A stretch of DNA of 64,000 nucleotides from Cannabis sativa (taxonomy: Eukaryota > Streptophyta > Magnoliopsida > Rosales > Cannabaceae), in NCBI RefSeq assembly GCF_029168945.1, contig NC_083601.1, positions 36,507,660 to 36,571,659 of the forward strand, read 5' to 3'. The translations under genes and the position numbers were made by a program. The notes under the pieces are model-generated. The model was not told the origin of the DNA and did not search any database. It saw only the letters and a program-made list of their open reading frames with translations. Positions 1 through 12,399 of this stretch are shown in pieces. Numbering within the stretch: the first letter of the stretch is position 1; each line of letters opens with the position of its first letter.

Positions 1-16
1 TCAAGTCAAAGAGCCC

Positions 17-313
17 ATGGTAATGGAATACTATGTTTATGAGGATCCTTTTTGGCCATTACCTCCTCCTCCACCATTGGCATGGTACCTTGGCATCCAT
101 CATGTGCATTCATCGAATTCAAGAAAAGTTGAACATTTGCGCTCATCAATTCAATATCTCGCCAAGCTTGAGGGCGTTCATGACAAAGACCCATTTGTGA
201 GGGCATATGCCACTCTCTATGGGCGAAAGCCGCTCTTTGATGAGTGCTTCTCAAAAAGTCAAGCCGACGACTTTAAATCAAGCGCTTCTTGGGAGGCAAC
301 CCAAGCTTTCTAA
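17..313 (+). CDS. Unrecognised 98-codon ORF inside the retroelement, possibly a 3' fragment
   Basis: The frame is open from the window edge to a stop at 313, so the ATG at 17 may be internal to a longer ORF. The product is proline-rich near its start (a PLPPPPPL run at residues 14-21) and otherwise charged, with no membrane segment and no motif I recognise. It sits 1.8 kb upstream of the 3' LTR, where Athila/Tat elements sometimes carry an extra ORF after pol. I do not recognise a function. It could also be the eroded C-terminus of a polyprotein. Confidence 0.25.
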   Translation: MVMEYYVYEDPFWPLPPPPPLAWYLGIHHVHSSNSRKVEHLRSSIQYLAKLEGVHDKDPFVRAYATLYGRKPLFDECFSKSQADDFKSSASWEATQAF

Positions 314-1326
314 ACTTTGTCTTTATTTTGTTTTAAATTCAATAAACATGCAATATTAAATGGCTTTGACAATTGCATTGTAGTTTTTTTTTTCTCTCTT
401 TCTTTTCTTTTTCTCTCTTTTAGGTGCGAGCATAAAGTCAAGTGGAATTGGGCGCACCTACGGAGGTTGACACTAGCGAGTTTTCACATCATTGGAAGGG
501 GAGTTCTTCTTTAACTCTTCTTTATTAATTTTAAACTTGCTCACACATATTTGAGAATTTTGTGCATACAATAGTTTGGGAAACTAAATATTTTTTTTTT
601 TCTTTTCTTTTATTTTGCTTGTTTGAAAAAAAAAATTGAGGCATATGTGCTGTGGTTTGGTGATTTTCCACATTCTAATACATGATTGATAGTGTGCATA
701 GCTTGTTGAAAAATGTAAATATTGTTTGAGCTTGTGACTAATTCTTGTGCTAGTTTCATTTTGATTGAGATATGTCCAATTTTGAGCACGAATGCCTTGA
801 TCATTTTATTGTGTGTGATTTGGTGAAAATTTGTGTAAATATATGATTTTGTGATCTCACAAGTCTTAGAATTTTGTTTGATTCTCTCTTGAGGCGAAAT
901 CCTAGACAATGCTTAACCAAAGACATGATTTAGGCCATTTTTGGACCGTTTGAGCCTTTCGAGCCAACCATAGTATTATTTTATCCCTAGTCACCCTCTT
1001 TGAGCATAATTGAATCCCTTTAATTTTTTTTTTTTACCATATGTAAGCCTAGCTAAATACAAATTTTCTCACCATATACCCTTTGAGCACCTTATTATTC
1101 CAAGATTTTGTTTGTTGTGTCATGAAGGGGATGGGAGGGGTGCAATTTTTGTAGCGTGGTAATTGGGTGAGTGTTTTCATTGTGGTACTTTATTATTCTC
1201 ACCATTGGGGACAATGTTGAATTTTAAGTTGGGGGAGAATTACCATATTTTGTGTATATTGCCATTATTATATTTGTATTGTTAGTTATTCAAAAAAAAA
1301 AAAAAAAAAAAAAAGAAAGAAAGAAT

Positions 1327-1425
1327 GTTTAAAATTAAGTTTGGGGTGTGCCACCCCTTGCAAAAAAAAGTGTGTTTAAAATTAAATTTGGGGTGTGCCA
1401 CCCCTTGCAAAAAAAAAAAAAAGAG
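1327..1425 (+). repeat. Tandem duplication of a PPT-like motif followed by A-tracts
   Basis: Two near-identical copies start at 1327 and 1374. Each contains aagtttggggtgtgccacc (the second has aaa for aag) and each ends in cttgc plus an A-run. The purine-rich core resembles the true polypurine tract at 2093-2104. Confidence 0.7.
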
Positions 1426-2104
1426 CAAGATTTTTTTTAGAAGCTTGAAGTCCCAGGTGTTATAGCATTGCTTCAGCATTCTGGAGCAGAGACACAGGAA
1501 AAAATGCTATGATAAAGCATTGCTATAACTCCTAGGAGCACATTATTTTGGAAATTTTTGGGGCAATAAATAATGGCAATATTAATACTCAAATTTTTTG
1601 TGGGATATTCTTTGAGGAAGTAAGTGTGAGGTCTCATTTTGGTCTTAGAAAAATTAAGGTGTTTTTAGGTGATTTGAGCCAAAAATGACTTCTCTTAACC
1701 ACCTTCACCTAAGCCTTACATTACAAGCTTGAAAAAGTCCTTTTGATCTTTGGTTTGTGTTTGTCTACATTAGTGGAGAGAGAGATGAAAAATAAACCTA
1801 TGAGACTTTGTCACTTTAGAGATTTTGTACTTAATTCATATTTACATAAATTGATCTAAATTGCAAGTAATATTTTGATAAAAGGCATTTCACACACACA
1901 CTTGGAGTAATTAAAATTGGAATAAAACTTGTGCTTGAATTTTTCACAATCACTGGACAATCTTTTTATTTTTCTCTAAGCTATGTTCATTAATCAACCT
2001 TTAAGGAAATGTGGAGATCACCAATTTTAGTATCATATTGCCTCTTGTTTTATTTTCTTTATTTTTCTTTTTGCTTGAGGACAAGCAAAGTTTTAAGTTT
2101 GGGG

Positions 2105-3564
2105 TGTGATAACTCTATGAAAATAGAGTTATTTATATCTTTTTGGGCATTAAAGTAGCTTTGTTCTCAAGTATTTTTAGCTTATTTTAGTGAATTTTAA
2201 TTAGTTTTGTTTAGTTTTAAATAAATATTAATTTTAATACCTTTTAGATTAGTTTTGGTTAAATTTTATAATATTTTATCAATTTAGTTTAGTTTCCCTT
2301 TTTATAAGTGTAATTCTTAATGTTGTGTATTTTTGTAAAAAGATTAAATGTATATTTTGAACTTATTGTCAAAATTGAGAGAAATGATGTTAAAATCCAT
2401 GGATTTACTAAAAGCCCATTTGATTTATTAAGAAATATTATCATGATTTTAATTGGGCTATTGTACAAAAGAATGAGATATGGGCCCATCCATTTACAAA
2501 AGATAAAAGAAAGCAAGGAGGAGAGAAGGAAATTGGGCCAGGTGTGACTACTTAAAGGCTTTGGTATGCATTGGGTATATATATATGTTATGCATATTGT
2601 TTGGAAAAGAAGGCAGTGAGGGTGATACATACAAGGAAAAAAGAGGGCGGCTGGTGGAGCTCCACACACAGTGAAGAAATGAAGAAAAAGAAAAAGAAGA
2701 AAAAGAAAAAGAAAAAAGAGAGAGAGTTTTATTTAGGGTTTTAATCTAGCATTTTTATTTTGGAGATTGGCAATTATTCAAAGGAAGAAGAAGAGAAATT
2801 TGGAAGAGGAACTTGGAGTATTGTGACAAGCTCCAAATGGGTTGTTATTTCTATCTCTCTTTTCTTTTAAACTTTGTAATTTTTGCACAATTATGAGTTA
2901 ATTTTTATTTTGCTAGAATTATTTTGTTGACTTAAATTGTAATTTGGTATTTTGTTGCTATGTTTAGTAAATTGGTTTTGTTCATTCAAGTGTGTTTATT
3001 GTGCAATTGCTTACTTTTGCTTGATCACCATTAGTAAGTAGTAGCTAATCTTGATTTTGGAAAAAATAGGGTTAGTGGAATTGCTTGAATGAGGCATGAA
3101 TATCACTTTGGAAAAATGTGGTTTGTATATGGCATAGGAATATGTTATTTACCATGTATGACTTGAAGGAATTGTGCTTAAATTGGTATTCTTAAAATTA
3201 ATTGGGCATAGGAATATGCTAATTAGTTAGAGAATTCAAACCATAAATACTTTGGAAAAAGGAATATGACATTTTAAATTCCTAGTTGACATTATCAATT
3301 TACAACAATACTCATTAGCACTATTATATCAACTTTGCATTTTTTTAGGCCAATTTAATAATTCTAGCTTGCTTTCTTCGTAGTTTGTGTTTGTTAATTT
3401 TTTTACATATTCTCATCACTTTATTTTATTTTTGTTGAAACCAATTTGTGAGTAATTAGTTTTATAAATTAATTTCCAATTTTCAATCCCTGTGGAGACG
3501 ATACTCGATTTATCACTTTATTACTTGTTACGATTGCGTATACTTGCGTACACAATTTTTCACA
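2105..3564 (+). repeat. 3' LTR of the Ty3/gypsy element (about 1460 bp)
   Basis: It begins TGTGATAA immediately after the polypurine tract and ends TTTTTCACA, giving inverted termini TGTGA/TCACA. The 3' end carries the ccctgtggagacgatactc phrase followed by an acttgcgtaca phrase, which I know from the U5 end of Athila/Tat LTRs. A TATA-like run lies at 2573-2586, and a purine-rich (GAAAAA)n stretch at 2675-2727 follows it, fitting a U3/R boundary. Immediately beyond the end, Copia integrase coding sequence starts, so this element appears inserted in an older Copia copy. The matching 5' LTR and the target duplication lie outside the window. Confidence 0.7.
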
Positions 3565-5516
3565 ACAAAAAGCCAATGGAAAAACAATTTAATCTCCCTA
3601 TAAAAACTGTTCAATTTAATTGGGAAGGGAAATTCAAGTCATTTTCTAAGTTTCTTACACAACATGGGGATCACTTTCAACATCTCTACTCACATGATCA
3701 TGAACAAAATAACAGGGTTGAAAGAAAGCATCGACATATTACTAAAATAAGTCTAACTTTGCTTGTTGGATTTGTTCTTGACTTATGTTACTAATAGTTG
3801 GGATTTTAGCGTGTTGCCTTTGTAATAAACAGGCTCCCAACACCCGTTATTAATTATATATCTCCCTATGAATGTTTATTTCATAAGATACCAGACTATG
3901 GATTCCTTAAACCATTTGGATGTATCTGTTTTCCACATCTAAGACCTTATCAACCTCACAAGTTGGACCTCAGATATGAGAAATGTACCTTTGTTGGAAA
4001 CTCCATGCATCGTAAAGGGTATTTATGCCAAAATAGTGATGGGAGAATATACATAGCTCGAAATGTAATTTTTAATTAGATGGAATTTTTTACTCTATCC
4101 TCAGTAGCTTCCAAGCAGGTAACTCCCTATCCTACACCTCTCTTTCCATCCACAAGTTTCATCACTTCTCCCTTAAATACTAATGTTAATGTTTTCTCAA
4201 TCGATGATGCACCAAGTGAAATGGCTACTGAAGTAGCACCTACTCCAGGCTTCTTTGTTGTAGTTTTCCTGTGCTGCAACAACCAACCACCTTTTTAGCT
4301 TCTTATGGTAACATTGATCCTCCAACTGTGGCCTCTTCTGTGCATGTTATCTCATCCAAATCTTGCGCATCATCATCAACTACTCATGATGCAACATCAG
4401 CACACGCTTCAATAGTATCCACTAGTATCAGTGATGCATCATCACCACAGGCTCCAACAATATCCAATAACATCAATCTCGATTACATGTGCCTCCTACT
4501 ACTGCTAATTCTCATAGAATGCAGACAATGTCTGCATCTGAGATTTACAAACCTAAAGCCTATCATGCAACAACTTATCTCCTGTCTGAATATTTTCTCC
4601 CACAGGCACCTACCACTTTAAAATAGGCTCTTGTTGATCCAAGGTGGTTCAATTCAATGCAGCGAGAATATTTTTCTCTAGAAAAGAATGATACTTAGAC
4701 ACTTGTACCCTATGACCCCCATATGCATCTAGTAGGAAACAAATGAGTCCACAAAGTTAAACTCAATTCATATGGCACAATTAACTAGTTTAAATCCATA
4801 CTTATTGCTAAATGATATCTGTAGACCCCTGAGTCTGACTTCACTAATACATTTAGTCCAGTGGTGAAGCATGCCATTGTTCAAATTCTTCTCACACTTG
4901 TTGTATCCAAAAGTCACTCAACTCAATGTTTTAAATGCTTTCCTCAATGGCTTATTACAAGAGACAATATTCATGCCCCAACCACCTGGGTTTATGAATC
5001 CAAACAAGCCAATACATGTGTGCAAATTTAATAAGGCTCTATGGGTTAAAACAAACTCCTAGAGCTTGGAACAACAAATCGAAGAAATCCCTATTCACCA
5101 AAGGCTTTAAATCCTCTCGGTCAGACATCTCATTGTTCATAAAAGTCATGGAGACAACTTAATAATGTTACTAGTATGTGTGGATGATATACCAGTCACA
5201 GACCCAAATGATGATGCTATTTCCCATCTAATCAGTGAACTCGATCAGGTGTTTTCCATCAAGAATCTTGGATCCCTACACTACTTTATTAGGGTAAAAA
5301 TTTTAAGAGACAACACAGAAATGTACTTATCATAAACCAAGTACATCTCTGATCTATTAGTCAAACTTCATCTTGATGGAGTAAAGCATAGTCCAAATCC
5401 TACCAATTCCACTCACAAGCTTTATCTTACAAATGGAGAATTATTTTTGATCACACTTCATACAAAAGTACACTTAGAATTCTACAATATCTTACATTAG
5501 CAAGATCAGGTGTGGT
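3565..5516 (+). pseudogene. Decayed Ty1/copia polyprotein: integrase C-half to reverse transcriptase
   Basis: Frame-hopping translation gives Copia landmarks in the right order. At 3590-3770 there is an integrase tail with an EQNNRVERKHRHI-type motif, where EQNGVAERKHRHI is usual. At 3840-4075 is the region for a linker (LKPFGC, KGYLC) between integrase and RT. At 4080-4620 is a Ser/Thr-rich spacer. RT pieces run from about 4640 (QPPGF near 4980, VDDI near 5180) to the RNase H border near 5500. Several stops and frameshifts are present, so it is dead. The 5' part (gag, protease, first half of integrase) is missing because the Ty3/gypsy LTR sits at the left edge. The right edge is interrupted by the insertion at 5517. 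It continues at about 7215-7312 and 17517-18076. Confidence 0.8.
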
Positions 5517-7214
5517 TGTTAGAATTTATGCCCTAAAAATAAATAATTAATGAATAATATAGTAGAGAATATATGAAATACAATTATCAGATAAATAATA
5601 CATTAATTATAAAAGTATTATTATTAAATATCTAAAAATTCCTTATTCGTATGGAAAATATATAATCTTGTAAGGACGTACAAAAGAATTAAGATTATAC
5701 AATATAAATAAAATAAGTCGGTAGTGTATTAAAGTAATAAAAATCTTTATTAATATGGAACTGCTAAGTACAATTTACTATACACTATGTGTGATTTTGA
5801 TTCAGATCACATATGTAAATAAACATGTAGTAAATGTGTTATGTATAATTCGATTATGCATGATTGGATCGATATGTAATAAATATCTTTCATTAACATG
5901 TTGTTTACCATAAAAGAGTTATTCATATCACAACAATGATCATTAGTAGATCAACATGAATCTTGAGTATACATGAACTCTTTTGTGTTCATTGAGTTCT
6001 TTGATTCACTTATTAAACTTTCTCAGAGAAGATGATTCTTACAACTTTTGTTTTGAGAGCTCAATGACATGAGTGGCTGGGAACATGTTATACAATAGTA
6101 GAATCTAAACTTTCCTAATGGAATGAATATTAGGTTCCTTATAGTGTTAATTTTGGGAATGCTAATATAGTTGGATCCAAATTTGTAATAAGTTATAGAT
6201 TAATAGTTCATATTAAATTAACAGTACATAAGAAGTCAAGAGATAATTAGAAAGGTAAAATAGTAATTTTGACCAACTCTAATTATGAACTAATAATTGG
6301 AGGCCGAACTACTTAAAGTAATTATATCAATGGACTACAAGTAAAAATTTTGTAAATATAATTCTATATGATCAAAGATGACAATTTCATATTTATAGTG
6401 GAATAATAATAAAAATAATAAACTAGATTATTCTATTGATGAGATCGATAATAATTAAGTATTTATTGGAGCCTCGAAATATAGGTTCATGGTTCCCGAG
6501 TCACCTCTATACAACACTGCACATGGGAAAATTTTATTTGATGAGTGCATTTGAGTAAGACTTAATTTCTATGAGAAATAAATTCTTAAGGGCGAAATAG
6601 TAATTTGTGAAATTATTATTTAAAAATAATTATGACAGTTATGAATTGCATAATGAATAGTATTTAACCATTTTATTAGATAAAATTATATTAATTAGTT
6701 AAATATAATATTATTCTTAAATAATATTAAAGGCAGATATATATTATTTTAGAAAAAATAATATTTATTTTAATTATTATGAAATAAGAGATTAATGAGA
6801 ATTAATCAATTATTATTTATTGGTAGAATAAATAATAAATCTTATTTATGACAAAATTGAGAAATTAATTTTAGATCTTAAAATATGATCCACACGTGTA
6901 GACCTAGTCACACGTGTAGGGTGACATATAAATGCCTATATTAATTTTGTTTGATTATTTTATTGGCTAAAACAATTCAAATTAAATTCATTAATTATCT
7001 TTTACTAATTAAATTCTATTAATTAGTTATTAGATATTTACATTTGAATTTGAATTTTGAATTCAAATCAAATTAGATATTTTCTTTATTTTTAAAGGAT
7101 TAATTAAAAAAAATTATTTATAACATTATATATATGATATAGATTATCATAAATAAAAATACCAGAGATAAGACGATAATAAGGTAGTTAAGCAGAGAAA
7201 ATAGAAATTGAATT
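5517..7214 (+). mobile_element. AT-rich LTR-like insertion (probable solo or partial LTR) in the Copia relic
   Basis: The left edge reads TGTTAGAATTTATGCCC, close in style to the minus-strand start of the LTRs at 7313 and 15614 (TGTTAGGTTTTATGCCC), so I read it as a plus-orientated LTR of a related Copia family. No coding capacity is seen. The right edge is uncertain: Copia coding resumes at about 7215-7221, roughly 45 codons are missing from the host element, and I found no target duplication, so a deletion probably accompanied or followed the insertion. Two CACGTG hexamers (6893-6898 and 6911-6916) lie in a repeated cacacgtgtag context. Confidence 0.5.
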
Positions 7215-7312
7215 TTTCACATAAAACCTACTATAAGACTCTACCTCCAAGCTTACTTCGATGCTGATTGGGCAAGTTGCCCTAGTGACAGGCGTTCCAC
7301 TGGTGGATATGT
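7215..7312 (+). pseudogene. Copia relic continued: RNase H start
   Basis: Translation gives [18 protein letters not shown], the first part of the Copia RNase H domain (usual form DADWAGCPDDRRSTSGY). It is cut at 7312 by the 10.2-kb retrotransposon. The last five bases (7308-7312, tatgt) are that element's left target-site duplication. Confidence 0.85.
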
Positions 7313-9215
7313 TGTTGGGAATTATTTTACCAGGATCTTAGATCTACTCACAAGTATGTTTATTAACATCCTAAATATGAACTTTCTAAAACGATAAAAT
7401 AAACACATATAAAGTTAAGAAAACCTTACATTGATGCAGCGGAATAAATGTCTCCTTCCACTCAGATCTCTAACCCTTGATTCCTTTCTGTAGCAGAGTA
7501 TAATCAAGATCTGAGCCCGAATCTCCTTCTTCTTCAAGCTTTGATCCTTCACAGTCTTCCAATCTATGATTGAGTTACTGCTTGCTGTGTGTGGGCACTT
7601 ACTCTTTCACTAGGGTCACGAAAAAGATGAAGGGAAAAGAGAGAGAGAGATTTCGGCCAAGGTAGAGAGTGAGGAAGGCTCAGTTTTCTGAAGAGAGAAA
7701 TTTCTGTCAGAAAGGTTTGTTCAAAACTTATGATTTGACTGAGCCATCACTTTCTATTTATAGGCAACTACTAGGTCTAGGTTTAGAATTATTTGGCATT
7801 AAAATAATGAAAATAATAATTTGAAAAATCATCATTAAGTGGCCGGCCATATGGTGTTATTGGGCCTTACTTAATTTTGCAATTTTATCAAATTTTATCT
7901 CTATTTATTCAAAAATGCCAATTTTCCAATTCTAACCTTTTAAATGCCAAAACTAATTATTTAATAAATCATTAAATAATATTGTCATTTAATTTAATTA
8001 TTAATTAGACATATAAAGTCCATTAATAAATAAATAAACCTAGAAAACTCTTTTCCTTACAATTTCACCCCTAATCAGTGAAAATTCATAAAATTAGACA
8101 TAGTCTAACTTTAGAATTATAATTGATCAATCACGAATCAATTAATGAGTCTTACAAGCAGAATGTTCTCAACTAGAATGGGGACCATGGATCTATATGC
8201 TGAGCTTCCAATAAGTGAACCAAATTTACCAAGTAAATTCCTACTTATTAATTCTTCGTTGAATCCACTCTTAGAACTTAGAATTGCACTCTCAGACTTA
8301 TATAGAGCATATTGTATGTTTCACGATACCAATATACTATCTCATTTAACCATTGTTATAATCTTATTGTGATTTAAAGATCCTCTATATAGATGATTTA
8401 CATCGAGATGGGATTTCTTTACCGTTCTCACCCCTCAATGTATTTTGCCCCTTAAAACACTTAGCTACCTGTAAATGGTGTTTAGTGATCTAATAATTAG
8501 TCAGTTAAACAAGAGCTCATCCATTTACTTCTATTTGCTAAGCTCGAAGGGAATCATCACTTGACTTCTATACACCATTAGAAGCTATAGATTCCATATT
8601 TATGTTCAGCACTCCCACTCAATCATACTATCATGTTCTCGAAATATACGTATCACCTTGACTCGAAAGTAGGCTTAACTAATAAATCTAAGAACATGAA
8701 TACCACTCCTGAGTTGAGCCTAAGCATATCAGGATTTAGATTCTTTTTAATCTTAAGATCAACTACTGATATTGACTTGGAAAGATATGTATAACGGTAA
8801 GTTTGTAATATCTTAACTTAGTTGCAATATCGGTCCAGTCCAATGTATACTCCATACATTCGAAACTAGCATACTTTACTAATGTCTTGGAAAGAACATA
8901 ACACTTACTCCAAGTGTAAGTACACATCATTGCTGATTATCACATTAGTGTAAATCCAATAACACTGATGAAACAGGGACCAAAACTTTTGATTCATATG
9001 ATCACAATCACATTCCACTGTGTTGACGATACTGTAATTGTGAATAAACATATGATCTGGATTTAACTGATTTTGTGTGTATGAATGTAATAAACATATT
9101 AAACATATTAAACCATTAGCATGTAAAATTCATGCAAACATCAATCACTTCAAATTTCTTATATTGATAACTAATCAGATTGTAAAGAGTTTTATTTAGG
9201 GCATAAAACCTAACA
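7313..9215 (-). repeat. LTR of the gag-only element (3' LTR in its sense orientation)
   Basis: It matches 15614-17516 base for base apart from scattered substitutions, and the lengths are equal (1903 bp). The 75-codon ORF at 8145-8372 in it reappears with one visible change in the other LTR and is not a gene. Confidence 0.95.
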
Positions 9216-9235
9216 AACTCCCACTCGCACTAATA
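9216..9235 (-). other. Polypurine tract of the gag-only element
   Basis: Read on the minus strand, the bases before the LTR are GCGAGTGGGAGTT, a purine-rich tract next to the LTR. This is where plus-strand DNA synthesis is primed. Confidence 0.65.
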
Positions 9236-10889
9236 TAAAACAAACTGCGCAAATAGGTCAATCTGATGTCTCAATCTTCAGATCAAGTGTAGTATATTTG
9301 AATCCACCCAAACTTCTGGAAACTAGTTCATAAATACTCTTATGAAACATCCTTTACTATATGCTTTACTCATCAAGGGATACTGAAATCTTTACTGTTT
9401 TAAAAGTACATCTGAATTAACAGAAGACATATCTCTCATATTTTAAAATATGTAATTGAGATAATACAGTGTAGACTTTTCTTCAGTGATATAACTTTCT
9501 GGTATTTTCGAATAGACCAAGTTATAGTTCTTCTCTGGTAGAGCTTGAATTATTATACAATAATTCCTCCACCCCCAAAGTAAGCACCATCTTATAGAAT
9601 TCGAAATTAGATGGTGAGATACAAGGATAACTGATACACAGTTCCTTAATATCTGACATATAGATCACTTTCATAAATCTTTCTTGAATATCTTCTAATG
9701 TCCCCTATTTGATTACATCTCAGATAGCTCCCACTCAATTGCAGATGTCTGGTTAAATAATACTTTTAACCTCTGATTGTTTGGAGAGTTACCTAGTTGT
9801 GACTTTTGTATTAGTCTGTAATTTTAAGACTAAGTCATCAACATAGCAGACTAGTATTTGAAGTGAAAAATACATGCCAGAGATTAAAGTAATCAAAATT
9901 AAGATACCATCAAATTTTATGAGGATTAAGAATTCTTGTTTCAAGTCATTCGAATGGACTGAACTAGAGTTCTTTATCTTATTCTCATAATTCTGATAAG
10001 CTATACCTATCCATGTGAATGGTTAGATTTGCTTTTCAGTATTGTTCTTAAGTACCTATCACAATTATCAACCTAATGAAGATGGGTATAGAACTTTAAC
10101 ATTCTCCCACTCAATTAAGGTAGTGTGAAACTTTAACAAAGAACTTTCAAAGGTACCAAACTTTTACTTACACCAGTAAAATCGAAATGGAACATACAAT
10201 GAAGATCAAGAATTTATATTGACAATAGCTGACTCATTATATTACTTCTATGTTTAAACAAGATATGTGTTTCATAGGGAATTGTGGAATAGACTCCACC
10301 CCTAAGAATATACATATAGGGTACTATGGATAACCTCCACCCCTAAGTATATAGAGATTATGATCCACCCCTAAAGGTTGTAAAGATCATGATTCTCTAA
10401 GTGTGATAGAGTTTATGTGGAGTTGAATACTATCCAGAGTTCATTAGATATAAAAGATCGTTGAACTGCATAGTTTTCTTAACTTTTTTCCACCCCTATC
10501 AGATCATAAGATCCTTTTATTAAACAAATTCTTAATAATTGTATGAGAATTAACAATTATTGATAAACATAGAAATAATTTCTAATGTTTATATAATATA
10601 ACTCTATGAAGAGTTGTAAATATTATAGAATTTGCATCAATAATAAAATCACTTACACATACAAACATACAAATATAATGTGGTAATTGTTGATGAAGAT
10701 AAAATAAATGAAGCTCAATCTCATAATTTGCAATAGGGAATTTCGAAAAAAAACTTTATTAATATTAAAAAAAAATGTATTGCAACAATATGAGAGAAAC
10801 AGGGATAAATATCCCTAACTAAAATTTGAAATCCAAATTGTCTTTAAACTAAAACAATTAATTCAAAAATAAATTGAAGAGCTTCATCT
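9236..10889. other. AT-rich non-coding segment of the gag-only element
   Basis: I see no pol motif in any frame. The phrase ccacccctaag or a close variant recurs between about 10285 and 10375. A decayed pol is possible but not demonstrable by eye. Confidence 0.5.
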
Positions 10890-11039
10890 TCATCTGGACG
10901 ATTTCACCCTTGGTCCAGCTTTCTGATCCAACTCAATTGAGCTCAAGTAGCTTGGCCTATAGGAAGAAGAAAACAAATAAACAAAGTTTAGTCCAGAATC
11001 ATAAATCCAATTGGATAATAATTCACTAAAACTCTTAAA

Positions 11040-11887
11040 GTTTATAAATGGAAATACCTTGTTTCTTTGCAAGAAGTTTAGGACACTGGGGTTTCCAATG
11101 ACCTTTTTCATTGCAATAGAAACACTTTCCTTTAAGTGTAGCATCACCAGAAGGAACAACCTTTTTCATGGCTTTTGCTCGCTTCTTGGTGTTCTTCCAC
11201 TTCTTCTTCGATTTGGGCTTTGAGAGGCGACATTTGCTTCAGGTTTCATCGTCCCATTACCATTACCAGGATTATGAGGTTTACTCCCTTTCTTCTTGGG
11301 TCCTCCAATCAAATTTTCATAAGTTTGAAGGTCATTGACTAATTCATGAAAGTCAATTTCCTTCTTATGACATAATTTGATGTATATGGTAGAAATGCTG
11401 GAGTCAGGCTATTCAAGATAAGACTTACTTGAGTAGCACTGTCCATTTCAGCACCATGATCCTGGGCTTCTTGGAAATAACTGGACATGAGGAGAACATG
11501 ATCACGCACGTTTTGATGAGGTTCCATCCGTGCATTGATGTACTTCTTAGTCGCGTCAGAGCGTGACTGAAGTGATGCCTTACCGAATAGCTCATTTAAC
11601 TTCGTCATAACTTCAGCAGCCTTCTCAGTTTTAGAAAACCGAGTTTTGAGGGTGTCAACCATGCTAGAAAGCATAAAGTATAGAGCTTTGTCATTTGCCT
11701 TCTGCCAACGCTCATACTTTTCTTTCACAGCTTTGGATGCATTATCCCCAGGCACTTCAGGTGACGGCTCAGTTAAAACAAACAAGGCACTTTCTCCTAT
11801 GAGAGCAATATTAATGTTCTCATTCCATTTATTAAAGTTAGATCCATTCAGCTTATTTTTAGTCAACAGTGATAACATGAGATTCAT
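11040..11887 (-). pseudogene. Copia-type Gag with zinc knuckle, frameshifted
   Basis: Gag forms the particle and packages the RNA. The ATG at 11887-11885 opens a 182-codon frame with UBN2/Copia-gag features: NKLNGSNFNKWNENI near residue 11, the W-x-KANDKAL stretch at about 82, the LFGKASLQSRSDATKKYI region at about 140, and an HVLLMSSYF motif. The frame stops at 11339, but the expected Gag continuation (VNDLQTYENLIGGPKKK) reads on in another frame from about 11365. A one-base indel near 11360-11375 therefore appears to break it. The CCHC knuckle (CFYCNEKGHWKPQC) lies further on, at about 11090-11135. Nothing after it looks like protease, so Gag seems to be the only product this family retained. 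Confidence 0.8.
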
Positions 11888-12064
11888 TTTGACAAAACAG
11901 GATACTACAAAATAATAGAAATCAACAAATAGAAATTAATAATGGTTTAACACACAAAATCAATTCAGAAATTATAAGCACATAGCAAGTAGGAATGAAA
12001 TGATATAATACTTAAAAAATTCAACCCTAAATAATTTCCAAGGTTTTCAACAAACTGATATCAG

Positions 12065-12200
12065 TGTCCCGTTTAGGCGAGAGTCAAAGCTACCATCCAT
12101 TGAATAGAGTTGTCAGCTCATCTAAAATGTTAAACATTCTAGCAACCTTTTATTCGATCAAGATCAGAATCCAGCGTTGTCCCGTTTAGGCGAGAGTCAA
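12065..12200. repeat. Two copies of a 23-bp direct repeat in the element leader
   Basis: The sequence tgtcccgtttaggcgagagt plus caa occurs at 12065-12087 and 12178-12200, 113 bp apart, in otherwise unrelated surroundings. It lies in the leader between the primer-binding site and gag, where packaging signals are expected. Confidence 0.8.
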
Positions 12201-12399
12201 GGCTATTCTATCTCATGAGCTTCTACCATTGTTTCGCAATTTGCAAGTCAAATATGGTCGCCACCATTAGGGTGATCTATACCATATAAAACACTTACAA
12301 ACCACTTATCATGCGAGATTAAACGGTGCGAAATTGCTAATGAACGTTCCTCCATTAGGGAGGATTACTCACTAAAACAAACGCGGTGTAAAACCCACA

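Larger units (their letters stand above)
1..2104 (+). mobile_element. 3' internal region of a Ty3/gypsy (Athila/Tat-like) LTR retrotransposon, truncated by window edge
   Basis: This is the stretch between the pol region (off the window) and the 3' LTR. It is AT-rich and mostly non-coding. Two signatures support the call: the phrase around 1205-1245 (ggggacaatg followed by aagttgggggagaat), and the end at 2073-2104, where gaggacaagcaaag precedes a polypurine tract aagtttgggg directly abutting an LTR that starts TGTGATAA. I know both from the 3' spacers of plant Athila/Tat-type elements. It also holds A-tracts and a 43-bp near-duplication at 1327-1415. No pol domain is visible here, so the clade is inferred from the spacer and LTR style only. 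Confidence 0.6.

Noticed and set aside
8145..8372. 75-codon ORF, repeated at 16446-16673
   Set aside because: Both copies sit at the same place in the two LTRs of the gag-only element; the similarity comes from LTR identity and no domain is recognisable.
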